From a bacterium (GTDB lineage Bacteria > UBP14 > UBA6098 > B30-G16): a stretch of DNA of 5,006 nt. How positions within the stretch are numbered: position 1 is the first letter of the stretch; every line of letters starts with the position of its first letter. Both the position numbers and the translations under genes were made by a program. Positions 1 through 5,006 of this stretch are shown here, piece after piece. The DNA is taken from NCBI GenBank assembly GCA_030620455.1, contig JAUXEQ010000136.1:1-5006 (forward strand). Direction: 5' to 3'. Below the pieces are notes generated by a model that worked only from the letters and a program-made list of their open reading frames with translations, had not been told where the DNA came from and searched no databases.

Positions 1-2
1 GC

Positions 3-83
3 CCATCCGGAGCAGTTCAGCATAAGAACTTCTTCAAGGACCAGATATTCGCTATGGTTGTTGAAGCTACAAAGGATTATTAA
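3..83 (+). CDS. 3' end of an unrecognised gene entering from the left
   Basis: The last 26 codons and a TAA stop (81-83) of a plus-strand gene whose start lies outside the window. The visible C-terminus runs from Pro-Ser-Gly-Ala-Val to Glu-Ala-Thr-Lys-Asp-Tyr. It has a balanced mix of hydrophobic and charged residues and could form a terminal helix (roughly from Phe-Phe-Lys-Asp onward). Its codons often end in C or G (AAG, AAC, TTC, GAC, CAG), unlike the AT-ending codons common in the kinase gene, which supports real coding and a different expression level or history. A second frame (from base 1 to the stop at 94-96) is also open but gives a Ser/Arg/Leu-rich peptide that looks like a shadow. 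The family cannot be named from 26 residues. No hairpin with a T-run follows the stop; only a loopless palindrome GAAGCTTC is seen at 96-103. Confidence 0.55.
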   Translation, partial: PSGAVQHKNFFKDQIFAMVVEATKDY

Positions 84-180
84 ATCCATATTTTAGAAGC
101 TTCCCTCATAAATTTAACTACATCATTTAGATGAACATCTTTCTTATTGATTATTGTTTAATATAGTAATAGTGATTTCT

Positions 181-226
181 ATTCCCTCGAATTCAGTATT
201 ATTCGAAATCTTATTTCGGGAGGAAT
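181..226. repeat. Imperfect inverted repeat with a competing inner hairpin
   Basis: The outer arms are 181-191 (ATTCCCTCGAA) and 215-226 (TTCGGGAGGAAT). They pair over 11 positions, including one G-U in RNA and one bulged A at 221, and leave a 23-base loop. A second, perfect 6-bp hairpin, CGAAAT (204-209), CTT loop, ATTTCG (213-218), uses part of the right outer arm, so the two structures exclude each other. No T-run follows, so neither looks like a simple intrinsic terminator. The pairing is seen directly; any role is unknown. Confidence 0.45.
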
Positions 227-424
227 CGTCTATTATACAAAAGAAGCCACATCTTCTTGCTTTAATCGGCAGATGCTGTGCTAAAATCTCGCAATTCTAA
301 TGTTATTTAATTTTCTTTGTCAGGATTTGCGGTGGTTTTTTAGGAATCCAATAGTGAGTGTACTAAATGTTTCCCTTCTATTCATTGAAAGGATACCAAT
401 TAATTTGGCGATATTTACACTTGT

Positions 425-477
425 TCTAACTAATCGTTAGACCCAGCACAGAAACGCTGTTAGTCGATTCCGATCGA
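425..477. repeat. Three adjacent short hairpins
   Basis: Three perfect inverted repeats follow one another closely. TCTAAC (425-430) pairs with GTTAGA (436-441) around 5 bases. CAGC (444-447) pairs with GCTG (456-459) around 8 bases. TCGAT (464-468) pairs with ATCGA (473-477) around 4 bases. Each is short and would be only marginally stable alone. The cluster begins about 85 bases past the kinase stop codon on the minus strand, so it could lie in that transcript's 3' region. No T-run follows on either strand. Confidence 0.4.
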
Positions 478-480
478 ACA

Positions 481-532
481 TATAATGACAATATCCTTGT
501 GGTTGGGAACATTGTGGTTATAATAGACAATA
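481..532. repeat. Two nested pairs of direct repeats (A-B-B-A order)
   Basis: Element A is TATAATGACAATA at 481-493 and TATAATAGACAATA at 519-532, identical except for one inserted A. Element B is TTGTGGTT at 497-504 and again at 512-519, exactly 15 bases apart. The order is A, B, B, A, with the last B sharing one base with the last A. The second TATAAT (519-524) sits 16 bases after TTGTGG (497-502), which loosely resembles a plus-strand promoter, but the -35 matches the consensus at only three positions and there is no plus-strand gene downstream. Confidence 0.4.
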
Positions 533-561
533 ATACACTTTGAATGTCATAATGAAGAATT

Positions 562-3500
562 TTACATAAGGATAGTTCTTTTCAAAATTTCGCCAAGTTC
601 TTGAATTCGGTACGGCTTAATTGCAATGTTTTTAAAACCGTATTCTTTATAGTTTGCAATTGCCTTATTACTGGAATAGCCGCTGGATACAATAGCCTTA
701 GCATCTGGGTCTATTTTCAAGAGTTTGGGTATTGCCTCGACACCACCCATACCACCAGGAACTGTTAGATCCATTATGACAACATCAAAAAGTTCTCCTG
801 CATCCATTGCTTCTCGGTACATCTCAAGCAATTCCGATCCATCACTGGAGAACTCACACGTATATCCAAGATGCTTTAACATCAAACCAAGAACATCTCT
901 AACAGTGGGGTCATCATCCATAACGAGGATTCGACCTGAGCCTAAAGACAATTTTTTCTCCTCTCTTTGTTCTGGTTCTGCTTCTATTCCTAATGCTGGG
1001 AGGAAAATACTAAAAGCAGCTCCTTTACCAAGCTCAGATTGCACATTAATGTGCCCATTATGTTTTTTAACAATGTTATATGTTATAGCTAAACCAAGAC
1101 CACTTCCAGTCTTTTTTGTTGTATAAAAAGGATCGAAAATTTTAGAAATATCGTTTGGAGCTATTCCGGGACCGTTATCCTTTACCATAATCTTGACATA
1201 ATCTCCAGATTGTAATGGCAAATTATCCTCGATAGAAACATGCACATTCTCAGCGGAAATATCGATAACGCCGCCATAAGGCATTGCTTGTTGTCCGTTA
1301 ATAATTAGATTTTGAAGCACCTGTCCAAATTGTCCCGGATCCACTTCAACAGCTCTAAGATTACTTGGTAGTGAGTACTTGCACCTAATATTTGAACCTC
1401 TTAGAATTAATTCTGCAGAATTAAGAATAATTGATTTTAAGGGAACCTTTTTCTTGTTAGTAGTTTTTCCTTTGGCAAATGCCATTAATTGCTCGGTTAA
1501 TTCCTTTGCTCTAAGAGAACCAGTTTCCGCTTCGTTCAGTATTGTATATATTCTACTTGAACTATTCACTAACATTTTTGCCATGGAAATATTTCCCATA
1601 ATTGCTATGAGGATATTGTTAAAATCGTGAGCAATGCCACTTGAAAAGAGACTCAAAGACTCGAAATGTGAGGCTTTAATGAACTCCTGTTCAATTATCT
1701 TCTCCTTTGTAATGTCCCGAAATACAATTACAACACCTGTTATTCTATCATCAGGTTTTTTAATAAGTGCTGTGCTATAGTTTATTAATCGTTCTACACC
1801 ATCCCTTGAAATTAGAAGACTGTCTGGTAATTTATCGATTGCACCACTATTCATTATAACCTGAGAAACTAAGTTTTCTATAGGGTTTCTAGTCTTTGGA
1901 TTACTTATTCTGAAAATTTCGTTTAGAAAACGACCTTTAACTTCATTCTCATTCCATCCTGTAAGCTGCTCGGCAACCCTATTCATGAGAATAATCCTGG
2001 ATTCCATGTCAGTTGTTATAACACCTTCGGCAAGACTCCAAAGTGTTACATTCAACTGTTCTTTTTCAATGTTTAAGGCAATTTTGGTTTTTTTAAGCTC
2101 CGTTATATCGACTCCAGAAAGAAGTATTCCTAAAACGGTTTCTCTATCCTTTATTAAAACCTGCCCAGGTGAAAAAAACAGTGTATGGGAATTACCATCC
2201 TTATCTAAAATATCAACTTCTGTCCCGAGCGTTTTTTCTCCGTTAAAACCTCTCATAATGTGTTGTCTAAGCAAATCTCTATGCTCAGCAATAATAAAAT
2301 TAAAAATTTCCATTCCGATTATTTCCTCTTTAGAATAACCAGTAATTTCTGTTGAAAATCGGTTTGCATTAATAACAATTTCATCTGGGCCAATGATAAA
2401 GTTTGCAGTTCTGCTTTCCTCAAAAAGGAATTTGTATTTTTCCTCGGATTTTCTAAGATCAAGTTCAAATTCTCTTCTCTTTATATAGCCACCAATAATT
2501 TCTACAGTAGCAAAAAGCATATCTATATCTTCAATGTTCCACATTTTAGTTGATTCGGTATTGCCAAATATAACAAATCCAACCCATTCCTCCTCAATCC
2601 ACATAGGTATTATTAGTATCGATCGTATTCCCAGAGAATTAATAAATTCTCTTTCTGTTTCAGGAAAAGAGTTTACCAGTCCGTTAATACATTCTCCATG
2701 AGACATTGTTTCTTTCCATCTATTAAGTCTGGATTTATAAGGAATTTTCATTTCTTCTATTTTTATGATTCCATTATATTCCAAACAGGTTTGCTCTAAT
2801 AGTTGCATGCATAAACCGTAAATTGGGTCCTTATAGTTTTTAAAAATGAGGATTTTATTAGCCCCAGAAATATCAAGTAGCAATTTCAATCCTTCAGTTA
2901 GAGATGGATGAATTGTTTTTTTCATCATTAATATTCGAATAAAGTCAGAGATATTTCCCTTTGTTTTAAGAGCTTTGGAAACCTTACTCGGTATAATTTT
3001 CGCCTTAGATATATCCTGAGAAATGCTGCAGATCATGAAGCCTTCTTCAGCTTTAATAAGATAATGCAAGATTTGAATTTCTTTAATTTTACCCAGTGGA
3101 GTTTCTATTTTTCTTTCAACAAATTCACCGACTCTAATTGAAGAACCTGTTTCAAGAACTTTTTTTTGAAAGAATTTTATGTTTTCGTATTCTTCTAAAG
3201 TCTTCTGTTCCTTGGGAGTTAACATATATTGAATATCCCATATTTTCTTTCCTATTGCATTTTCTTTATTTATCTCAAAAATCTCCTCAGCACCTTTGTT
3301 CCACTCGACAATTTCTCCCTTGGGGTTGCATATAACAATGCCCTCGGGAAATTGATGGACTAGTTTTTTAAATTTGTCCTCCGATTTATAAAGAGCTTTT
3401 TCTATCTGTTTACGTTCTGTTAAGTCTCGCGCTATTGTTAAAGCTACAGTACGATCATCCTGCTGGAATAAAGTGGCTTTTATTTCAACTGGGATTTCAA

Positions 3501-4014
3501 AGCCTTTGCTATTAATCATCACTGTTTCAACAGGTTCTTTTTCTTCATCTAAAGGTTCATTCAATTTCTTCTCATAGTCGCTTTCAACATGGACTTTGAG
3601 AATATCGGATGGAGAACTATTTAGCATTTCACTTCGAGTATATCCAAGCTTAACACATGCAATATCATTAACCTCAAGGAATTCTTTGGGATTGTTATCA
3701 GAGTCAATTTCAATTAAAAAGGTTGCATCGTTGGAGTTGTTAAAAAGATTGTTATATTTATCATTATCCCTTTTTATAATTTCAGTTTCTCTTTTGTTTT
3801 TTATAACAATTACTGTTGATGCTGCGCCAAAAAGAAGGATAAACAAGCTTGACATTAGCCTGTAAGACAGTTGATTAAAAAAGACTTGATTAATCAAGTC
3901 TTCGTTAAACGATGCTCTTGAAAGGAACATTATATATGTTAATGCTGCATCAGCAATCCAAAAGAAGGTCAATAAAAGAAATGTAAGTATTATTACTTTA
4001 TATTCAGTTTTCAT
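562..4014 (-). CDS. Membrane-anchored hybrid sensor histidine kinase, multi-PAS/GAF with C-terminal receiver
   Basis: An 1150-residue hybrid sensor kinase that should autophosphorylate on histidine and pass phosphate to its own receiver at the inner membrane. Two hydrophobic helices (about 7-30 and 53-71) flank a loop of only some 20 residues, so sensing is probably cytoplasmic or within the membrane. Next come PAS1 (about 85-200, ending ARDLTERKQ), PAS2 (about 211-338), a GAF domain (about 355-512), PAS3 (about 523-642) and PAS4 (about 650-770, ending FRDITKEK). The dimerisation/phosphoacceptor box has GIAHDFNN with His796. The ATPase domain shows the N box (Asn902, Asn906), DNGPG at 946-950, DPFYTTK at 961-967 and GSGLGL at 970-975. 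The receiver (about 1027-1145) keeps the acidic cluster 1033-1035, phosphoacceptor Asp1082, Ser1110/Ser1111 and Lys1133. All key residues are present. The start is fixed: an in-frame TAG lies 12 bases upstream (4024-4026) with no other start between; the ribosome site is weak (AGG at 4023-4025, 8 bases away). No separate response regulator is encoded nearby and the signal is unknown. Confidence 0.95.
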   Translation of the reverse strand: MKTEYKVIILTFLLLTFFWIADAALTYIMFLSRASFNEDLINQVFFNQLSYRLMSSLFILLFGAASTVIVIKNKRETEIIKRDNDKYNNLFNNSNDATFLIEIDSDNNPKEFLEVNDIACVKLGYTRSEMLNSSPSDILKVHVESDYEKKLNEPLDEEKEPVETVMINSKGFEIPVEIKATLFQQDDRTVALTIARDLTERKQIEKALYKSEDKFKKLVHQFPEGIVICNPKGEIVEWNKGAEEIFEINKENAIGKKIWDIQYMLTPKEQKTLEEYENIKFFQKKVLETGSSIRVGEFVERKIETPLGKIKEIQILHYLIKAEEGFMICSISQDISKAKIIPSKVSKALKTKGNISDFIRILMMKKTIHPSLTEGLKLLLDISGANKILIFKNYKDPIYGLCMQLLEQTCLEYNGIIKIEEMKIPYKSRLNRWKETMSHGECINGLVNSFPETEREFINSLGIRSILIIPMWIEEEWVGFVIFGNTESTKMWNIEDIDMLFATVEIIGGYIKRREFELDLRKSEEKYKFLFEESRTANFIIGPDEIVINANRFSTEITGYSKEEIIGMEIFNFIIAEHRDLLRQHIMRGFNGEKTLGTEVDILDKDGNSHTLFFSPGQVLIKDRETVLGILLSGVDITELKKTKIALNIEKEQLNVTLWSLAEGVITTDMESRIILMNRVAEQLTGWNENEVKGRFLNEIFRISNPKTRNPIENLVSQVIMNSGAIDKLPDSLLISRDGVERLINYSTALIKKPDDRITGVVIVFRDITKEKIIEQEFIKASHFESLSLFSSGIAHDFNNILIAIMGNISMAKMLVNSSSRIYTILNEAETGSLRAKELTEQLMAFAKGKTTNKKKVPLKSIILNSAELILRGSNIRCKYSLPSNLRAVEVDPGQFGQVLQNLIINGQQAMPYGGVIDISAENVHVSIEDNLPLQSGDYVKIMVKDNGPGIAPNDISKIFDPFYTTKKTGSGLGLAITYNIVKKHNGHINVQSELGKGAAFSIFLPALGIEAEPEQREEKKLSLGSGRILVMDDDPTVRDVLGLMLKHLGYTCEFSSDGSELLEMYREAMDAGELFDVVIMDLTVPGGMGGVEAIPKLLKIDPDAKAIVSSGYSSNKAIANYKEYGFKNIAIKPYRIQELGEILKRTILM

Positions 4015-4054
4015 AAGGCAAGCCTATACTATTCAGTCGAAGTAATAGCTAAAC

Positions 4055-4085
4055 ATTATAATTAAGAATGCTGAACACTTAACAA
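4055..4085 (-). promoter_or_regulatory. Possible promoter for the kinase gene
   Basis: On the minus strand TATAAT (plus-strand 4055-4060) is preceded by TTGTTA (4080-4085) with a 19-base spacer. The -10 is perfect, the -35 matches four of six positions, and the spacing is longer than the usual 17. It would give a leader of roughly 35 bases before the kinase ATG. In DNA this AT-rich, TATAAT arises often by chance; another copy lies on the minus strand at 4124-4129 without a good -35. Tentative. Confidence 0.3.
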
Positions 4086-4105
4086 TCTGGTTTAACTCAT
4101 CAGCA
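4069..4105. repeat. Spaced dyad flanking the possible kinase -35 element
   Basis: TGCTGA (4069-4074) and TCAGCA (4100-4105) are perfect 6-bp inverted arms 25 bases apart. A weaker inner complementarity is present (TTAAC at 4080-4084 against GTTTAA around 4090-4095, one bulge). The arms bracket the proposed -35 of the kinase gene, so an operator or a leader hairpin is conceivable. A chance match of this size is also likely. Confidence 0.3.
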
Positions 4106-4134
4106 AAAATAATTCCTTAACTTATTATAGCAAG

Positions 4135-4153
4135 TTTTTTTTATTATTATTAT
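4135..4153. repeat. T-tract followed by an ATT trinucleotide run
   Basis: Eight T residues (4135-4142) are followed by ATT repeated three times plus AT (4143-4153). On the minus strand this is an A/T-rich tract just upstream of a TATAAT at 4124-4129 and could act as an UP-like or curved element. On the plus strand no hairpin precedes the T-run, so it is not an intrinsic terminator. It is the type of simple repeat that can vary in length between strains. Confidence 0.5.
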
Positions 4154-4249
4154 CCCATTGTGACTAATAGAGATTAAAAACTTTTATAATGCTATATAAT
4201 AGGAGTTATCGAGTAAATCAATGTAGCTTAGGGTGATATTTGAAACAGA

Positions 4250-4804
4250 TTATTCTACAGTTTTGAATTTTAGCTCTGGCTCACTGCAAATTAATTTTCG
4301 TTTCTCCCATATCAAACTTCTAAGAACAGGTTGAAAAGTCTCAAGCGTAATAATGATATCGTTTTTTATGGAATTTGATGTCATGGTGGCACCAGAAATT
4401 GCATCCACCTCAATTGTAGAGTCGACCTTTTGATCGCAAAAATTCTTTAAAAAGCCTTTTTTTCGCAAAAGTTTCACATAAGCAGGCGTTTCCTCGGATT
4501 TCATAATACTCAATTGCAGAATTTCATCGGTAGGACTAATCAAAATCTCAAGATATGTTGCACCTTGATAACCCATTTCTGCAGAATAGTCTCCCGTTTG
4601 AAGATAATATCGAGCAGAATCACCGACCCCAGAAACTGCAAAACGTCCGTTGTTAAACTTATAAAGTACTACATTCGTGTCAGATGTGAATTCGATAGCG
4701 CTTTTTTTGAAACTGTCGTCATCTAGTGACTCTCTGCAGGCAACAGAATCAACGCTGGCAAACAACAAGACTATTGTTAGAAAATTTATTGTTTTTACCT
4801 TCAT
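4250..4804 (-). CDS. Exported FMN-binding domain protein (NqrC/RnfG/NosR-type FMN_bind)
   Basis: A 184-residue protein with a Sec-type signal peptide (Lys2 and Lys4, a hydrophobic core at about 6-18, likely cleavage after Ser20-Val21-Ala22) and one FMN_bind domain filling about residues 70-160. The family motif is intact: DAISGATMTS at 134-143. In NqrC and RnfG the last Thr of this motif, here Thr140, carries FMN through a phosphoester bond installed by the ApbE flavin transferase. The family's upstream ETP signature is also present (Glu105-Thr106-Pro107), followed by the usual FL.NF segment near 118-122. It should therefore be a periplasmic flavoprotein carrying electrons, but no Rnf, Nqr or NosR partner and no apbE gene is seen here. 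There is no second membrane helix; Cys23 is not in a good lipobox, so lipidation is doubtful. Cys123 and Cys173 are not in a CxxC. An in-frame TAA at 4820-4822 and a Shine-Dalgarno sequence fix the start. The kinase gene follows 235 bases downstream on the same strand. Confidence 0.88.
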   Translation of the reverse strand: MKVKTINFLTIVLLFASVDSVACRESLDDDSFKKSAIEFTSDTNVVLYKFNNGRFAVSGVGDSARYYLQTGDYSAEMGYQGATYLEILISPTDEILQLSIMKSEETPAYVKLLRKKGFLKNFCDQKVDSTIEVDAISGATMTSNSIKNDIIITLETFQPVLRSLIWEKRKLICSEPELKFKTVE

Positions 4805-4812
4805 AACTTTTT

Positions 4813-4821
4813 CTATCCTTT
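4813..4821 (-). promoter_or_regulatory. Ribosome binding site of the FMN-binding protein gene
   Basis: On the minus strand AAAGGATAG precedes the ATG (4802-4804). The AAGGA core (plus-strand 4816-4820) ends 11 bases before the start, slightly long but usable. An in-frame TAA overlaps its upstream end (4820-4822), so no earlier start in this frame can use it. It is better than the weak AGG before the kinase start. Confidence 0.6.
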
Positions 4822-4823
4822 AT

Positions 4824-4845
4824 ACAAGGAGTTTCAATCCCTTGT
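4824..4845. repeat. Short dyad upstream of the FMN-binding protein gene
   Basis: ACAAGG (4824-4829) and CCTTGT (4840-4845) are perfect 6-bp inverted arms with a 10-base loop. The dyad begins 20 bases upstream of the FMN gene's ATG, next to its ribosome site, so it could be an operator or a leader hairpin. On the plus strand the left arm overlaps an AAGGAG sequence (4826-4831). No clear -10/-35 pair was found for the FMN gene. Confidence 0.4.
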
Positions 4846-5006
4846 TTTGCAGTCTATTGTTTAGTGCCTATCCTTCTATATGTTCAGTGGTTTTTCATAA
4901 TACAAGCTGGAGTGAATATTACAACAATTTAATCTTCCGATTGCCAGATTTTTCAATAGATGTAATTTTGATTCGTAAAGAGCATGAATGGCAAAATAAA
5001 ATCTCA
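4842..5006 (+). CDS. Possible 5' part of a divergent gene leaving the window
   Basis: This plus-strand frame has no stop from within the FMN gene (before 4800) to the end of the window, so all of the non-FMN sequence at 4805-5006 (67 codons) is open, which is long for DNA this AT-rich. The end reads like protein, for example IDVILIRKEHEWQNKIS from 4956. There is no ATG in frame after 4800; the best start is TTG 4842, ten bases after a good AAGGAG (4826-4831), giving a hydrophobic beginning (about 18 residues) and then Trp-Ser-Glu-Tyr-Tyr. GTG 4887 is an alternative without a ribosome site. The product is not recognised. Chance openness, or a remnant of a gene, is a real alternative; a 41-codon open stretch also exists here on the minus strand. 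Confidence 0.25.
   Translation, partial: MFCSLLFSAYPSICSVVFHNTSWSEYYNNLIFRLPDFSIDVILIRKEHEWQNKIS

Larger units (their letters stand above)
84..561. other. Left intergenic region, no convincing gene, several repeats
   Basis: A 478-base AT-rich stretch between the end of the left plus-strand gene and the end of the minus-strand kinase gene. These two genes converge on it, so it should hold their 3' ends and terminators rather than promoters. No textbook terminator (GC-rich stem plus T-run) is visible for either gene. It does contain a pair of competing hairpins (181-226), a weak AAGAAG/CTTCTT dyad (241-246 and 253-258), three closely packed hairpins (425-477) and a set of direct repeats (481-532), described separately. 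On the plus strand a 46-codon frame runs from ATG 300 to TAG 438-440, and another stop-free stretch of 49 codons spans 151-297. Neither has a Shine-Dalgarno sequence or a recognisable product. Decayed gene remnants are possible but not shown. Confidence 0.6.

Noticed and set aside
241..258. AAGAAG/CTTCTT hairpin as a terminator for the kinase
   Set aside because: The stem is 6 bp with only two G-C pairs, is followed on the minus strand by only a four-T run counting stem bases, and lies about 300 bases past the stop codon.
425..442. TCTAAC and GTTAGAC resembling integron attC core sites
   Set aside because: The two boxes are only 5 bases apart, with no long imperfect inverted repeat between them. 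The next upstream RYYYAAC match (112-118) is too far away for an attC.
423..479. Possible tRNA in the hairpin cluster (TTCGATC on the minus strand)
   Set aside because: There is no 7-bp acceptor stem, no correct anticodon arm and no T-arm placement on either strand.
725..1126. Plus-strand open frame of 133 codons inside the kinase gene
   Set aside because: It lies wholly antisense to the ATPase and receiver coding region, whose motifs are intact. The product is Ser/Pro-rich without family features, so it is a shadow frame.
1379..3865. Four shorter plus-strand frames inside the kinase gene (1379-1630, 1985-2338, 3138-3335, 3596-3865)
   Set aside because: All are antisense to well-supported kinase domains and none shows a recognisable motif.
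4514..4726. Plus-strand 70-codon frame inside the FMN-binding gene
   Set aside because: It is antisense to a gene with a clear signal peptide and FMN_bind motifs, and has no features of its own.
4736..4740. Lipoprotein signal at Cys23 of the FMN-binding protein
   Set aside because: The sequence before the Cys is Ser-Val-Ala, lacking the Leu or similar large residue usual at -3. A signal peptidase I site after Ala22 fits better.
4830..4841. GGGATTGAAACT on the minus strand, like the 3' end of some CRISPR repeats
   Set aside because: Only one copy is present, with no repeat-spacer pattern around it. It is the loop region of a short dyad.

Overview
The window suggests an AT-rich Gram-negative bacterium, judging by eye because base composition was not computed. 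It carries a membrane-anchored hybrid histidine kinase of the HDFNN type and an exported FMN-binding-domain protein. This mix fits environmental anaerobes such as Deltaproteobacteria, Spirochaetes, Cloacimonadota or Chlorobi/Ignavibacteria-like lineages. I cannot narrow it further from the sequence.

Layout from left to right: bases 3-83 hold the last 26 codons of a plus-strand gene that enters from the left and is not recognised. Bases 84-561 have no convincing gene but contain several inverted and direct repeats and one 46-codon open frame. Bases 562-4014 (minus strand) encode an 1150-residue hybrid sensor kinase: two membrane helices, two PAS domains, a GAF domain, two more PAS domains, a histidine phosphoacceptor and ATPase core, and a C-terminal receiver. 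Bases 4015-4249 are an AT-rich spacer with a possible kinase promoter. Bases 4250-4804 (minus strand) encode a 184-residue secreted protein with an FMN_bind domain and an intact flavinylation motif. Bases 4805-5006 hold the FMN gene's ribosome binding site, a small dyad, and a stop-free plus-strand frame that may be the start of a divergent gene leaving the window.

The FMN-binding gene lies upstream of the kinase gene on the same strand, 235 bases apart, so they may be co-expressed, although a separate kinase promoter is possible. The kinase and its own receiver form a phosphorelay, but no DNA-binding regulator, histidine phosphotransfer protein or other output is present. A functional link, such as redox sensing, between the flavoprotein and the kinase is only a hypothesis from adjacency. 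The two main genes belong to known families. I do not see a clear undescribed system. The less explained material is the structured left intergenic region and the open frame at the right edge.
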